Notes: generated from the sequence alone by a model not told the origin. DNA of 64,000 nucleotides from Kitasatospora phosalacinea (GCF_000716545.1 NZ_JNWZ01000024.1:1-64000), one strand, 5' to 3'. Positions 8,297 through 19,834 are shown, counted from the stretch's first letter. Program-made: numbers and translations.

Positions 8297-9298
8297 ATGG
8301 CTGGAGCAGCGGTGGAACTGGAGGTCGGCGGCCGGACGGTGCGGCTGTCGAACCCGGACAAGGTCTACTACCCGGAGCCCGGGTACACGAAGCGGGACGT
8401 CGCCGAGTACTACCTGGCGGTCGCACCGGGGGTGCTGCGCGGGCTGCGGGAGCGGCCGACCACGCTGCAGCGCTTCCCGGACGGCGTGGACGGCGAGTTC
8501 TTCTACCAGAAGCGGGCGCCGAAGAACGTCCCCGACTGGCTGCCGACCGCGCGGATCGCCTTCCCGTCCGGGCGCAGCGCGGACGAGGTCTGCCCGACCG
8601 AGGAGGCCGCCGTGCTGTGGGCGGCGAACCTGGGCTGCCTGACCTTCCACCCCTGGCCGGTGCGCCGCGCCGACACCGAGCACCCGGACGAGCTGCGCAT
8701 CGACCTGGACCCGCAGCCCGGCACCGGTTTCGCCGACGCCGTCCGCGCCGCGCTGCAACTGCGGCCGCTGCTGGAGGAGTTCGGGCTGACCGGCTGGCCC
8801 AAGACGTCCGGCGGCCGGGGCCTGCACGTGTACGTGCCGGTCGAACCGCGCTGGACGTTCACCGAGTGCCGGCACGCCGTGATCGCGCTCGGCCGCGAGC
8901 TGGAGCACCGCTCGGGCGGCGAGGTCACCACCGCCTGGTGGAAGGAGGAGCGCGGCGCCCGGATCTTCGTCGACTACAACCAGATGGCCCGCGACCGCAC
9001 CATCGCCTCCCCGTACTCGCTGCGCCGCCGCCCGCAGGCCACCGCCTCCGCGCCGCTGCGCTGGGAGGAGCTGGAACGGGTCTCCCCCGCCGACTTCACG
9101 CTGCGCACGCTGCCCGGGCGGTTCGCCGAACTCGGCGACGTGCACGCCGGCATGGACGGCCGACCCGCTTCGCTGGAGAAGGTGTTGGAGCTCTACGCGC
9201 ACCAGGGGGCGGGCGACCTGCCCTACCCGCCGGACTTCCCGAAGATGCCGGGCGAGCCGTCCCGGGTGCAGCCGAGCCGGGCCAGGAAGCGGGACTGA
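8297..9298 (+). CDS. LigD-type NHEJ primase-polymerase (PolDom)
   Basis: A 333-residue stand-alone archaeo-eukaryotic primase-superfamily polymerase, like the polymerase domain of mycobacterial LigD. It fills and extends DNA ends, preferring ribonucleotides, during non-homologous end joining (family knowledge). The catalytic acidic pair is in RIDLDPQPG (Asp136, Asp138), followed by KTSGGRGLHVYVP with its conserved His, and KEERGARIFVDYNQ. No nuclease or ligase domain is fused; the ligase is the divergent gene 101 bp away. The Lys/Arg tail (RVQPSRARKRD) may bind DNA. The shared intergenic region probably holds both promoters. Confidence 0.92.
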   Translation: MAGAAVELEVGGRTVRLSNPDKVYYPEPGYTKRDVAEYYLAVAPGVLRGLRERPTTLQRFPDGVDGEFFYQKRAPKNVPDWLPTARIAFPSGRSADEVCPTEEAAVLWAANLGCLTFHPWPVRRADTEHPDELRIDLDPQPGTGFADAVRAALQLRPLLEEFGLTGWPKTSGGRGLHVYVPVEPRWTFTECRHAVIALGRELEHRSGGEVTTAWWKEERGARIFVDYNQMARDRTIASPYSLRRRPQATASAPLRWEELERVSPADFTLRTLPGRFAELGDVHAGMDGRPASLEKVLELYAHQGAGDLPYPPDFPKMPGEPSRVQPSRARKRD

Positions 9299-9459
9299 CG
9301 GCCGGGCGGGGGGCGGGCCGGCCGGGACGGGGACGAGGCGGGACGGGGAGCGGGAGGGGACGCGGGCGGAAAAGCCGTGGAACCCCGTCCGCGCCGTCCG
9401 TAGCATGCGCGGGTCGGCCCGCCCCCGCTCCAGGGGCCCGCACCTGTCAGGGAGTCAGG

Positions 9460-10932
9460 ATGTCCGCTCCGCGCGCCCTGTTGCCGCGTTCCGCTCCGTC
9501 CGCCGCCGGCGTCTCGTCCCGGGCGGTCGGCGCGCTGCTGGACCGCCTGGCGGCGCGTTCCGTCGAGTGCCACTCCCTGATGGTGGTGCACCGGGGGCGG
9601 GTCGTCGCCGAGGGCTGGTGGGCGCCGTACTCGGCCGAACGCCCGCACCTGCTCTACTCGTTGACCAAGTCGTTCACCTCGGTCGCGGTGGGCCTGGCGG
9701 TCGCCGACGGGCTGCTGTCGACGGAGGACCGGGTGGTGGACGTGCTGCCCGAGCGGGTGCCGGCCGGCGCCTCCGAGCAGGCCCGCCGGCTCACCGTCCA
9801 CCACCTGCTGACGATGACCGCCGGGCACCCCGTGGACAGCCTCGCCGAGGCGTGGGAGCGCGAGCCCGGCGACCTGGTGAAGGGCTTCCTGGGCCTGCCG
9901 TTCGCCGTCCCCGAGGGGACGCGGCACGTCTACGACAACGCGACCACCTTCCTGCTGGCCCGGATGGTGGAGCGGGTCACGGGGCGCGGCCTGCCGGAGT
10001 TCCTCGACGAGCGCCTGTTCGGGCCGATGGGCGTCGACCACGCCGAGTGGGACCGGGTCGGCAGCGGCGCCGCGTTCGGGTTCCACGGGCTGCACCTGAG
10101 GACCGAGGCGGTGGCGGCCTTCGGCGAACTGCTGCTGCGCGGCGGCCGCCGGGGCGGGCGGCAGCTCGTCCCGGCCGAATGGGTGGAGCTGGCGACGGCC
10201 CGGCACGTCGACTCGGTGCCGTTCCGGGAGGGCGTGGACGACCCGGACTTCTCCTGCGGCTACGGCTACCAGTTCTGGATGTCCCGGCACGGCTACCACG
10301 GCCACGGCGCCTTCGGGCAGCAGTGCGTGGTCGTCCCCTCGCACGACCTGGTGGTGGCCGTCACCGCGCAGGGCGACTCCCAGCCGGTGCTCGACGCCCT
10401 GTGGGAGTGCCTGCTGCCCGGTGTCGGCCGGGCGGACGGCCCGGACGACGACGCGGCGCTGGCCGAGCGGCTGCGGCGGCTCTCGCTGCCGCCGGTGCCG
10501 GGCGCCGCCGGGCCGGGGCGCTCGGCCCGCGCGGTGCTCGACGCCTCCCCCGAGGGCTCCGCGCTCCCGGACGGGGCGGCGGTGTCCGTCGATCCGGCCG
10601 ACGGGGGGTGGCGCGTGCGCCTCGGCCCGCTCCCGGAGATCCTGGTCGGGCACGGCGGCTGGCGGGAGAGCGCCCCGCTGGGCCGCCCGGTCCTCGCGGT
10701 CGGCGCCTGGCAGGACGGCCCCCGACAGGACGGCCCCCGGCAGGACGGCCCCCGGCAGGACGGCGCCTTCGTCGCCGACCTGTACCCGGTCGCCACCCCG
10801 CACCGCGTCCGGTTGGTGGTGGACGGCGCGGCGGGGAGGGCCACGGCGGTGTGGAGCACCGTCCCGCTGACCGGTCCCCGGCTGGAGTTGCACCTGCGCT
10901 CGCCGCTGATGACCCGGCCGGACGTCGGGTAG
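9460..10932 (+). CDS. Beta-lactamase-fold serine hydrolase (class C / EstB-like)
   Basis: A 490-residue serine hydrolase of the class C beta-lactamase/DD-peptidase/esterase fold. The S-x-x-K motif is SLTK (Ser67, Lys70), and the second motif Y-x-N appears as [19 protein letters not shown] segment replaces the third KTG-type box. No signal peptide is evident, so it is probably a cytosolic esterase or amidase; its substrate is unknown. The ATG at 9460 has GGAG upstream; the same frame runs far upstream by chance. The C-terminal domain holds a short in-frame DNA repeat encoding QDGPR units. Confidence 0.82.
   Translation: MSAPRALLPRSAPSAAGVSSRAVGALLDRLAARSVECHSLMVVHRGRVVAEGWWAPYSAERPHLLYSLTKSFTSVAVGLAVADGLLSTEDRVVDVLPERVPAGASEQARRLTVHHLLTMTAGHPVDSLAEAWEREPGDLVKGFLGLPFAVPEGTRHVYDNATTFLLARMVERVTGRGLPEFLDERLFGPMGVDHAEWDRVGSGAAFGFHGLHLRTEAVAAFGELLLRGGRRGGRQLVPAEWVELATARHVDSVPFREGVDDPDFSCGYGYQFWMSRHGYHGHGAFGQQCVVVPSHDLVVAVTAQGDSQPVLDALWECLLPGVGRADGPDDDAALAERLRRLSLPPVPGAAGPGRSARAVLDASPEGSALPDGAAVSVDPADGGWRVRLGPLPEILVGHGGWRESAPLGRPVLAVGAWQDGPRQDGPRQDGPRQDGAFVADLYPVATPHRVRLVVDGAAGRATAVWSTVPLTGPRLELHLRSPLMTRPDVG
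10711..10764 (+). repeat. 15-bp tandem repeat in the hydrolase gene
   Basis: CAGGACGGCCCCCGG is repeated from 10711, 10726 and 10741, with a partial fourth copy at 10756. It encodes QDGPR repeats in frame, so copy-number change would lengthen the protein without shifting frame. Confidence 0.85.
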
Positions 10933-10975
10933 CGCGGGTGCTCGGGTGCGCGCCGGGCGGGGCGCTGACCCACTG

Positions 10976-11791
10976 TCAGGCGATCGCGCTCGCGCTCGCG
11001 GCGGCGACGGAGACGGCGACGGCCAGCGGGTCGCGGGCGGGGCGGCCGAGGAGGTCGGTGAGGTCGGGGGTGGTCCCGGCGAGGAAGCCGTGGCGGATGC
11101 CGGTGGCGATCGAGGCGAGCATCGGCGGTTGGAACGGGAGGAGTCCGGGGGTCTCGTCGAGGAGGCGGCGGTACTCCTCCAGTCCGATGGTGCGGTGCGG
11201 GACGCCGAGCCGGTCGGCGACCTGTCCGGCCGTGACGGGCGGGCCGACCAGGTCGAGGGTCCGGCCGCGGTACGGGGCCGGGTCGGCCGCGACGGCCGCC
11301 GCGGCGTCGGCGAGGTCCGCCCGGGCGACGGCGGCCAGGGCGCCGTCGCCGAACGGGGATTCCAGGCCGCCGTCGTTCCAGGTCAGCAGGGCACCGAAGA
11401 GTTCGGCGTACAGGCCGTTGCGCAGGATCGTCCAGGGCAGGGCGCCGGTGCGCAGCAGTCGTTCGGTGGCGCGGTGGGCGGCGGCGAAGGCGAGGTGGTC
11501 GCCGGCCGTGGTGAGGCTGGTGTAGACGACGTGGCCGACGCCGTCGCGGGCGGCGGCGTCCAGGACGGCCGCGTGCCGGGCGATCACCCGGTCGTCCTCG
11601 GCGTAGCCCGCGGAGACCAGCACCAGGGTGGAGACGCCGGTGAGGTCGAGGCTCGCCGGGTCGTCGAAGTCGAGCCGGCGGGTCCCCTCCCCCGGGGTGC
11701 GGCTGCCTCCGGTCGCCGGGGTGCCGCGGTCCCGCAGGGCCGTGAGGATCGCCGAGCCGAGGTTCCCGTTCGCTCCCGTCACCAGGATCAT
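10976..11791 (-). CDS. NmrA-like NAD(P)-binding reductase
   Basis: Atypical short-chain reductase of the NmrA/quinone oxidoreductase-2 type, 271 residues. The N-terminal Rossmann motif is [16 protein letters not shown]; the rest has the [20 protein letters not shown] and [14 protein letters not shown] signature regions of the QorB/NmrA group. It probably reduces quinones or acts as a redox sensor. Start ATG 11791, with GGAAGG about 11 bp upstream; a GTG three codons earlier is possible. It is divergent from an HxlR regulator 87 bp away, the usual regulator-target arrangement for this family. Confidence 0.85.
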   Translation of the reverse strand: MILVTGANGNLGSAILTALRDRGTPATGGSRTPGEGTRRLDFDDPASLDLTGVSTLVLVSAGYAEDDRVIARHAAVLDAAARDGVGHVVYTSLTTAGDHLAFAAAHRATERLLRTGALPWTILRNGLYAELFGALLTWNDGGLESPFGDGALAAVARADLADAAAAVAADPAPYRGRTLDLVGPPVTAGQVADRLGVPHRTIGLEEYRRLLDETPGLLPFQPPMLASIATGIRHGFLAGTTPDLTDLLGRPARDPLAVAVSVAAASASAIA

Positions 11792-11878
11792 GCCGGTCAC
11801 CGCCTTCCGTCGTGGTTCTCTTCGGTAACTAGGCTTGATCCTCGATCGCAGCACCACCGGCCACAAGGAGGCAGTTCG

Positions 11879-12298
11879 GTGTCACTCACGCACACGGGAG
11901 TAACCACCCCCGCGGACCTCGACCCCTGCGGGCGGCACGACCACCCCGACTGCGGGATCCGGGACGTGCTGGACCGGATCGGCGACAAGTGGTCGGTGCT
12001 CGTGGTCGTCGAACTCGCGGGCGGGCCGCGCCGGTTCCGCGAGTTGCAGCGCGCCGTCGAGGGCATCTCGCAGCGGATGCTCACGCTCACCGTCCGCCGG
12101 CTCGAACGCGACGGCCTGGTGCGGCGCACCGTGTACCCGACCGTCCCGGCGCAGGTCGACTACCGGCTGACCGACACGGGGGCCGGACTGACCCACCTGG
12201 TCAAGGCGCTCGCCGACTGGTCGCTCGCGCACCGCGAGGTGATCGCCGAGGCCCGGGCGGCGTACGACCTGGAGCACCCGGGCCACGACATCCGCTGA
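11879..12298 (+). CDS. HxlR-family transcriptional regulator
   Basis: A 139-residue winged-helix HxlR/DUF24 regulator. The family hallmarks are present: an N-terminal cysteine followed by the [20 protein letters not shown] helix, [18 protein letters not shown] and the wing [13 protein letters not shown]. Cysteines in [12 protein letters not shown] near residues 17-25 could sense oxidants or electrophiles, as in related members (inference). Start GTG 11879 has AAGGAGG 7 bp upstream. It is divergent from the NmrA-like reductase, its likely target. Confidence 0.9.
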   Translation: MSLTHTGVTTPADLDPCGRHDHPDCGIRDVLDRIGDKWSVLVVVELAGGPRRFRELQRAVEGISQRMLTLTVRRLERDGLVRRTVYPTVPAQVDYRLTDTGAGLTHLVKALADWSLAHREVIAEARAAYDLEHPGHDIR

Positions 12299-12330
12299 CG
12301 GCGCGCCACCGGCCTGCCCGGACCGCACAC

Positions 12331-12948
12331 CTAGCCGGTGGCCGGGCGCAGGCGCAGGCGCTCGCCCTGGGGGCCGAACATGACCAGGTACTCGGTGGGG
12401 CGGTCGGGGGCGGCGTTGGCGACTCCGTGCGGGGTGCGGGTGTCGAACTCGGTGGCCTCCCCGGCGGTCAGGACCAGGTCGCGGTCGCCGAGGGCGAGGT
12501 GGAGGCGGCCGGAGAGCACGCACAGCCATTCGTGGCCCGGGTGGGAGACCTGGCGGGGCCGCGGCGGGGGCTGGGCGGTGTCCGTGGCGGGCGGGACGGC
12601 GGGCAGGACGTGCTTGTGGGCGTGCAGGCCGCCGACGTAGGGGGTCAGCGGGAGCACCGTCTTGGCGTTCGCCGGGCGGGCGCGGCGGGGCACGGACGCG
12701 GGTGCGGGCCGGGCGGTGCCGGTCAGTTCGTCGAGCGGGACGCCGTACTCCCGGGCGAGCAGGAGCAGCACCTCCAGGGTGGGTCTGCGGCGGCCGGTCT
12801 CCATCCGGGACAGCGTGCTGGGGGTGAGGCCGGTGGCGCGGCACGCCTCGCTGAGGCTGGCGCCGTGCCGTTCGCGGGCGGCGCGCAGTCGGGGTCCCAT
12901 CGCGGCCAGCAGGCGGTCCACGTGGCCGTCCGGGGTTTCGGTGGTCAT
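12331..12948 (-). CDS. XRE-cupin transcriptional regulator
   Basis: A 205-residue regulator with an N-terminal XRE helix-turn-helix (about 17-75, GLTPSTLSRMETGRRRPTLE) and a C-terminal cupin sensor (about 120-200, HPGHEWLCVLSGRLHLALGD and TPHGVANA). Members such as SutR or PuuR sense small metabolites and repress neighbouring catabolic or detoxification genes. Start ATG 12948 has GGAGG about 10 bp upstream. The divergent epoxide hydrolase is 119 bp away and a perfect inverted repeat lies between them, so that gene is the likely target. Confidence 0.88.
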   Translation of the reverse strand: MTTETPDGHVDRLLAAMGPRLRAARERHGASLSEACRATGLTPSTLSRMETGRRRPTLEVLLLLAREYGVPLDELTGTARPAPASVPRRARPANAKTVLPLTPYVGGLHAHKHVLPAVPPATDTAQPPPRPRQVSHPGHEWLCVLSGRLHLALGDRDLVLTAGEATEFDTRTPHGVANAAPDRPTEYLVMFGPQGERLRLRPATG

Positions 12949-12974
12949 CCGCCTGGCGCCTCCTGCCTGGGGTT

Positions 12975-12989
12975 TTGCCGATACGGCAA
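12975..12989. promoter_or_regulatory. Operator TTGCCGATACGGCAA
   Basis: A perfect inverted repeat (TTGCCG-ATA-CGGCAA) in the 119-bp region between the XRE-cupin regulator and the epoxide hydrolase, close to the regulator start. The size and symmetry suit an XRE dimer. Confidence 0.65.
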
Positions 12990-13067
12990 GGATAGTCCCC
13001 CCGGCGGGACGGGGTGGCGCATGATCGACGCGTCCCCTCGTCCGTCCCGTCCGCTGGAGGAGCCGTC

Positions 13068-14081
13068 ATGTCCGTCTCGCGAGGAACCGCCGCGCCGGGC
13101 CCGGTCGCCGGGCCGCGTCACCGAACCGTCGCCGGCCCCGGTGGGCGGCTGCACGCGGTGGAGCAGGGGGAGGGTCCGCTGGTGCTGCTGGTGCACGGGT
13201 TCCCGGAGTCCTGGTACTCGTGGCGGCACCAGCTGCCGGCGCTCGCCGCGGCGGGGTACCGGGCGGTGGCGCCGGACGTGCGCGGCTACGGGCGTTCGTC
13301 CCGGCCGGCCGGTCCGGCGGCGTACCGGATGCGGGAGCTGGTGGCGGACAACCTGGCGCTGGTGCGGGCGCTGGGCGCGGAGACGGCGGTGGTGGTCGGG
13401 CACGACTGGGGGTCGAACATCGCGGCGGCGTCCGCGCTGCTGCACCCGGAGGTGTTCCGCGCGGTGGGCCTGCTGAGCGTGCCGTACGCCCCGCCGGGCG
13501 GGCCGCGGCCGAGCGAGGTGTTCGCGGGGATGGGCGGGCCGGAGGAGTTCTACGTCTCGTACTTCCAGCGTCCGGGGCGGGCCGAGGCCGAGATCGAGCC
13601 GGACGTCCGGGGCTGGCTGGCGGGTTTCTTCGCGGCGCTGTCGGCGGACACCATGCCGGGCCCGGAGGCGCCCGACCCGCACTTCGTCTCCCGCGCCGAG
13701 GGGGCCACGCTGCGCGAGCGCTTTCCGCGCGGGGTGCGCCCCGGTTGGCTGTCGGAGGCCGATCTCGACTTCTACGCGGGCGAGTTCGAGCGCACCGGCC
13801 TGACGGGCGCGCTGAACCGCTACCGGAACATGGACCGGGACTGGGCGGAGCTGGCCGAGTTCGACGGCCGGCCGATCGAACAGCCCGCGCTGTTCGTCGG
13901 CGGGACGCGGGACGCCTCGACCACCTGGATGGCCGGGGCGATCGACGCCTTCCCGCGCACGCTGCCCGCGCTGGCCGCCGCCCACCTGCTGGAGGGCTGC
14001 GGCCACTGGGTGCAGCAGGAGCGCGCCGTGGAGGTCAACGAGCTGCTGGTCTCCTGGCTCGACGCGCTCTCGAAGGGCTGA
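13068..14081 (+). CDS. Alpha/beta-fold epoxide hydrolase
   Basis: A 337-residue epoxide hydrolase of the alpha/beta-hydrolase fold that would open epoxides to diols. The oxyanion motif is HGFPESW and the nucleophile is Asp113 in GHDWGS. Candidate ring-opening tyrosines occur in YVSYFQRP and LNRYRNMDRDW, the acid lies in FVGGTRDAST, and the catalytic His is in GCGHWVQQE. An Asp nucleophile with two cap tyrosines separates it from haloalkane dehalogenases and esterases. Start ATG 13068 has GGAGGAG upstream. Probably controlled by the divergent XRE-cupin repressor. Confidence 0.9.
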   Translation: MSVSRGTAAPGPVAGPRHRTVAGPGGRLHAVEQGEGPLVLLVHGFPESWYSWRHQLPALAAAGYRAVAPDVRGYGRSSRPAGPAAYRMRELVADNLALVRALGAETAVVVGHDWGSNIAAASALLHPEVFRAVGLLSVPYAPPGGPRPSEVFAGMGGPEEFYVSYFQRPGRAEAEIEPDVRGWLAGFFAALSADTMPGPEAPDPHFVSRAEGATLRERFPRGVRPGWLSEADLDFYAGEFERTGLTGALNRYRNMDRDWAELAEFDGRPIEQPALFVGGTRDASTTWMAGAIDAFPRTLPALAAAHLLEGCGHWVQQERAVEVNELLVSWLDALSKG

Positions 14082-14088
14082 CGCTCCG

Positions 14089-15525
14089 TCAGGAGGGCTG
14101 CGGGGAGCGCTCCTCGACGACAACGGCGGGCTGCGGGGCGGGCGCGGCGGCGGCCGGGCGGCGGACCAGCAGGACGACCAGGGCGGCGGCGAGCAGTCCG
14201 GCCGCGCCGGCGGTCAGGTAGACGTGGTCGAGGGCGGCGGCGTAGGCGTGCCGTGGGCCGGCGCCGTCCCGGTCGCGCAGGGTGCGCTGGAAGACGGTGC
14301 CGAGGGCGGCGATGCCCAGGGCGTAGCCGAGCTGGCGGGCGGTGTTGAAGGCGCCGGAGGCCATGCCGGCGCGTTCGCGCGGGACGGTGGCGAGGGTGGC
14401 GGACATCATCTGCGGGGTGGCCAGGCCGACGCCGGTGCCGGTGCCCAGCAGGCCGGGCAGCAGGGCCGTCCAGTCGGAGCCGGACGAGACCAGGGCGAGC
14501 AGCAGGGTGCCGGTGCCGATCAGGGCCAGGCCGAGGGCGATCGGCAGCCTCGGGGGTGCGCCGCGCAGCAGCCGGGTGCCGAGCGGGGCGGTGACGAACG
14601 CGGCGGCGGCGAGCGGGCAGACGGCGAGTCCGGCGCTCAGCGGGCCGAGGTGGAGGACCTGCTGGAGCCACAGGCCGGTGTAGGTGAGTTGGGCGAAGGC
14701 GGCGGCGCTGAGCAGCAGTCCGGCGGCGGCGAGTCCGGCGAAGGCGGGGTTGCGCAGCAGGCCCAGGTCCAGCAGGGGGTGCGCGGTGCGCAGTTCGACG
14801 GTGGTGAAGACGGCGAGGGCGAGCGCGGCGGCGGCCAGGACGGCGAGCACCAGGGGGTCGGTCCAGCCGCGTTCGCCGCTCTCGATCAGGCCGTAGGTGA
14901 GGGCGGCGGCGAACAGGGTGAAGGCGGCGGCGCCGGGCAGGTCGAAGCGTCCGGCGGGGCGGGCGGTGCGGGCGGGGTCGGCGGCGAGGCGGCGGACGGT
15001 GAGCCAGCCGGCCAGCGCGGCGACCGGCAGGTTGACCAGGAAGATCGAGCGCCAGCCGAACTGCTGGGTGAGCAGCCCGCCGAGCACCGGTCCGGCGGCG
15101 GCCGCGGCACCGTTGACGGCGCCCCAGACGCCGAACGCGGTGCCCCGGTCGCGGCCCTGGTACGCGGTGTTCAGCAGGGCCGTGGTGGAGGTCATCATGG
15201 CGGCGCCGCCGATGCCCTGGACGGCGCGGGCGGCGATCAGGGTGCCGGCGCCGGGGGCGAGCGCGCAGACCAGCGAGGCGAGGCCGAAGGCGGCGAGGCC
15301 GGCCAGGTAGAGGCGGCGGTGGCCGAGGCGGTCGCCGAGCGAGCCGAAGACCATCAGCAGGGCGGCGAGGGTGAGGGCGTACACGTCGACCACCCACTGC
15401 AGGGCGGTGAAGGTGGAGTGCAGGTCCTCGGACATCTCGGGCAGCGCGGTGTTCACGATGCTGGCGTCGACCAGCAGCATGAACGCGCCGACGCAGATCG
15501 CCGTCAGGGGTGTCCACTTGCGCAC
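14089..15525 (-). CDS. MFS drug exporter (DHA2, 14-TM)
   Basis: A 478-residue integral membrane transporter of the EmrB/QacA drug:H+ antiporter group. MRKWTPLTAICVGAFMLLVD opens the first helix, DASIVNTALP is the DHA2 signature, and motif A is GSLGDRLGHRR between TM2 and TM3. About 14 hydrophobic segments can be counted. GTG start at 15525. Divergent from an AsnC-like regulator 121 bp away that may control it. It converges with the epoxide hydrolase, with only 7 bp between the stop codons. The exported compound is unknown. Confidence 0.9.
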   Translation of the reverse strand: MRKWTPLTAICVGAFMLLVDASIVNTALPEMSEDLHSTFTALQWVVDVYALTLAALLMVFGSLGDRLGHRRLYLAGLAAFGLASLVCALAPGAGTLIAARAVQGIGGAAMMTSTTALLNTAYQGRDRGTAFGVWGAVNGAAAAAGPVLGGLLTQQFGWRSIFLVNLPVAALAGWLTVRRLAADPARTARPAGRFDLPGAAAFTLFAAALTYGLIESGERGWTDPLVLAVLAAAALALAVFTTVELRTAHPLLDLGLLRNPAFAGLAAAGLLLSAAAFAQLTYTGLWLQQVLHLGPLSAGLAVCPLAAAAFVTAPLGTRLLRGAPPRLPIALGLALIGTGTLLLALVSSGSDWTALLPGLLGTGTGVGLATPQMMSATLATVPRERAGMASGAFNTARQLGYALGIAALGTVFQRTLRDRDGAGPRHAYAAALDHVYLTAGAAGLLAAALVVLLVRRPAAAAPAPQPAVVVEERSPQPS

Positions 15526-15646
15526 GGGGCGGCCGTCCTTCCGGGGCGGGGTCGCTTGTTCTCCCCGTACTGTCGGGCCGGGGCGCGGCTTTCCCCTAGC
15601 CGGTGCGCCGCTCTCGGCGTTTTCCGACGCTGTCTATCATGGGGCG

Positions 15647-16645
15647 GTGGGATCCGACACGCACGACCTGATCGACCGACAGCTGGTGCACGCGCTGCAA
15701 CTGGCCCCGCGGGCGGCGTTCAGCCGGCTGGCGGCGGTGCTGGGGGTGTCCGACCAGACGGTGGCGCGCCGGTACGGGCGGCTGCGCGGGACGGGGGCGA
15801 TCCGGGTGCTGGGGTTGAGCGACCCGGAGCGGCTGGGCGAGGTGCGCTGGCAGCTGCGGGTGCGCTGCACGCCGGACTCGGCGGGGGCGGTGGCGGCCGC
15901 GCTGGCCCGGCGGGAGGACACCGTGTGGGTGTCGCTGAACTCGGGCGGCACCGAGATCGCCTGCACGACCCGCACCCCGCCGGACCGCTCGGACCACTCG
16001 CTGCTGCTCCAGCACCTGCCGCGCACGCCGAGCGTGCTGGGCGTGGCCGCGCACTGCGTGCTGCACACCTTCTTCGGCGGGGCGCAGAGCCTCACGGCCA
16101 AGTCCGGCGCGCTGACTGCCGAACAGGTCGCGGCGCTCACCGCGACCGGGCCGCGGGCGGCCGAACCCGACTCCCCCGCAGCGGAGTTGGACGCGACGGA
16201 CCGGCGGCTGCTGGGCGTGCTGGCGGTGGACGGGCGGGCCCCGCTGGCCGAACTGGCGGTCGCCTGCGGGAAGTCGGAGAGCACGGTGCGCCGCCGGCTG
16301 GAGGAGCTGACCGCGTCCGGCGCGCTGTACTTCGACCTGGACGTGGACTGGCGGTTCTTCGGGCTGCGCACCCACACCTGCCTGTGGCTGAACGTGGTTC
16401 CGTCCGAACTGGCCGCCGCCGGTGCGGCGTTGGCCGGGCACCCGGAGGTGGCGTACGCCTGCGCGACGACCGGCCCGAGCAACCTGCACGCGGTGGTGAT
16501 CACCCGCAGCGTGCGGGAGCTGTACGGCTACCTGACCACCCGGGTGGCGGCGCTGCCGGGGGTGCAGCACCTGGAGACCGCGCCGACCATCCGGATCGTC
16601 AAGGGGCCGGGCCCGCTGCCGCTGTCCTCCCCGCGCGACATCTGA
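15647..16645 (+). CDS. Lrp/AsnC-family regulator with two HTH modules
   Basis: A 332-residue double-length Lrp/AsnC protein. Each half has an HTH_AsnC (LIDRQLVHALQLAPRAAFSR... and LDATDRRLLGVLAVDGRAPL...) followed by an effector domain. Canonical Lrp proteins have one copy (about 150 residues); the double form is common in Streptomyces. Start taken as GTG 15647, at the onset of homology and just after a TCTATCAT-like -10 region; no strong ribosome site is present, so the mRNA may be nearly leaderless. The frame runs further upstream across the divergent promoter by chance. Probable regulator of the divergent MFS pump. Confidence 0.85.
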   Translation: MGSDTHDLIDRQLVHALQLAPRAAFSRLAAVLGVSDQTVARRYGRLRGTGAIRVLGLSDPERLGEVRWQLRVRCTPDSAGAVAAALARREDTVWVSLNSGGTEIACTTRTPPDRSDHSLLLQHLPRTPSVLGVAAHCVLHTFFGGAQSLTAKSGALTAEQVAALTATGPRAAEPDSPAAELDATDRRLLGVLAVDGRAPLAELAVACGKSESTVRRRLEELTASGALYFDLDVDWRFFGLRTHTCLWLNVVPSELAAAGAALAGHPEVAYACATTGPSNLHAVVITRSVRELYGYLTTRVAALPGVQHLETAPTIRIVKGPGPLPLSSPRDI

Positions 16646-16652
16646 CGGCTCG

Positions 16653-16730
16653 TCAGACGGTCTGCGGGATGCGGGCGGTGAGTTCAGCGAGGGCGTCGCG
16701 GGCGGTGGCGAGTTCGCCGATCCGCATCAT
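16653..16730 (-). CDS. Tiny ORF or gene-tail remnant (25 aa)
   Basis: Encodes MMRIGELATARDALAELT followed by ARIPQTV and a stop. Helical, with codon use like the neighbours, but no ribosome site was recognised and no family could be assigned. It may be a degraded gene tail rather than an expressed peptide. Confidence 0.2.
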   Translation of the reverse strand: MMRIGELATARDALAELTARIPQTV

Positions 16731-16794
16731 GTGACCCGCCCCACGCCGCCGCGACCTGAACCTCACACCGGTGTCACATCCCACGGTTGCCGAC

Positions 16795-17160
16795 ATGACG
16801 ACGAACCAGGACACGAACGCGCACGCGCACGGCACCGACCCCACCGGGCCCGTCGCACTGTACGGCTTCCTCACCCCGAAGGACGGGCACCGGGAGCAAC
16901 TCCGGGAGCTGCCGGCCTCGTTGGTGGAGCCATCGCGCTCGCACGCCGGCAACCTGGTGTACCGGCTGCACGAGCAGCAGGACGGCCGGTTCTTCCTGTA
17001 CGAGCTGTGGGCGAGCCGGGCGGACCTCGCGCTGCACCACGGCACGGCCGTGCTCGAGGACGTGCTGGCGCGGCTTCCGGAGCACTTGGCGGGTGCCCCG
17101 GAAGCCCACGAGGGGTGGTTGGCCGGCGAGCCGGTCAGCTCCGCAGGAACTCGCGGTTGA
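16795..17160 (+). CDS. Antibiotic biosynthesis monooxygenase (ABM/YgiN-like)
   Basis: A 121-residue ABM-domain protein; the family comprises small dimeric cofactor-free quinol monooxygenases. Typical features are [16 protein letters not shown], the [20 protein letters not shown] strand-turn-strand and the terminal [16 protein letters not shown] helix. A His/Thr-rich N-terminal extension of about 20 residues precedes the domain. ATG 16795 was chosen because it is close to the domain; GTG 16771 is possible and neither has a good ribosome site. The last 26 bp overlap the convergent sdhB stop. Confidence 0.75.
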   Translation: MTTNQDTNAHAHGTDPTGPVALYGFLTPKDGHREQLRELPASLVEPSRSHAGNLVYRLHEQQDGRFFLYELWASRADLALHHGTAVLEDVLARLPEHLAGAPEAHEGWLAGEPVSSAGTRG

Positions 17161-17859
17161 GGCGGGCGATGCCGGTCAGCGGGATGCCCTTGGGGCAGGC
17201 GGTGGCGCACTCGCCGGTGTTGGTGCAGCCGCCGAAGCCCTCGGCGTCCATGGTCTCCACCATGTTCCGCACCCGGGAGGCGCGTTCGGGCGCGCCCTGC
17301 GGGAGGACGTTGAGGTGGACGACCTTGGCGGCGGTGAACAGCATCGCCGAGCCGTTGGGGCAGGCGGCGACGCAGGCCCCGCAGCCGATGCACTCGGCGT
17401 GCTCGAAGGCCAGGTCGGCGGCCTCCTTGGGGACGGGCGTGGCGTGCGCCTCGGGAGCGGAACCGGTGGGGGCGGTGACGTAGCCGCCGGAGCCGATGAT
17501 CCGGTCGAGGGCGGAGCGGTCCACCATCAGGTCGCGGACCACGGGGAAGGCGCCGGCCCGCCAGGGTTCGACGTCGATGGTGTCGCCGTCGTCGAAGTGC
17601 CGCATGTGCAGCTGGCAGGTGGTGGTGCGTTCGGGGCCGTGGGCCTGGCCGTTGATGACCATGCCGCAGGCGCCGCAGATGCCCTCGCGGCAGTCGTGGT
17701 CGAAGGCGACCGGGCGTTCGCCGCGCAGGATCAGCTCCTCGTTGAGGGTGTCGAGCATCTCCAGGAAGGACATGTCCTCGCTGATCCCGGAGACCCGGTA
17801 CTCGGTCATCTCGCCCGGGGTCTCCGGGCCTTGCTGGCGCCAGATGCGCAGGGTGAGGT

Positions 17860-17863
<4 letters not shown>
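17135..17863 (-). CDS. sdhB: Succinate dehydrogenase / fumarate reductase iron-sulfur subunit
   Basis: Iron-sulfur subunit (242 residues) passing electrons from SdhA flavin to quinone. The [2Fe-2S] ligands are in [11 protein letters not shown] plus a later Cys (TTTCQLHM). The [4Fe-4S] box is [14 protein letters not shown], and the third cluster uses [14 protein letters not shown]. The GTG start (17863) overlaps the sdhA stop in GTGA, so translation is coupled. Last gene of an sdhC-sdhA-sdhB operon that lacks sdhD, the arrangement of the single-cytochrome-subunit SDH/FRD type. Confidence 0.95.
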
Positions 17864-19803
<1,940 letters not shown>

Positions 19804-19834
19804 CGGGGCGTCTCCATGGTTCGGGTGGGGCGGC

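Noticed and set aside
14080..16659. Repeated CTGACG-N3-CGTCAG dyads at gene ends (14080 and 16645)
   Set aside because: Short arms overlapping stop codons (TGA within the arm); likely coincidence of the common ...TGACG stop context.
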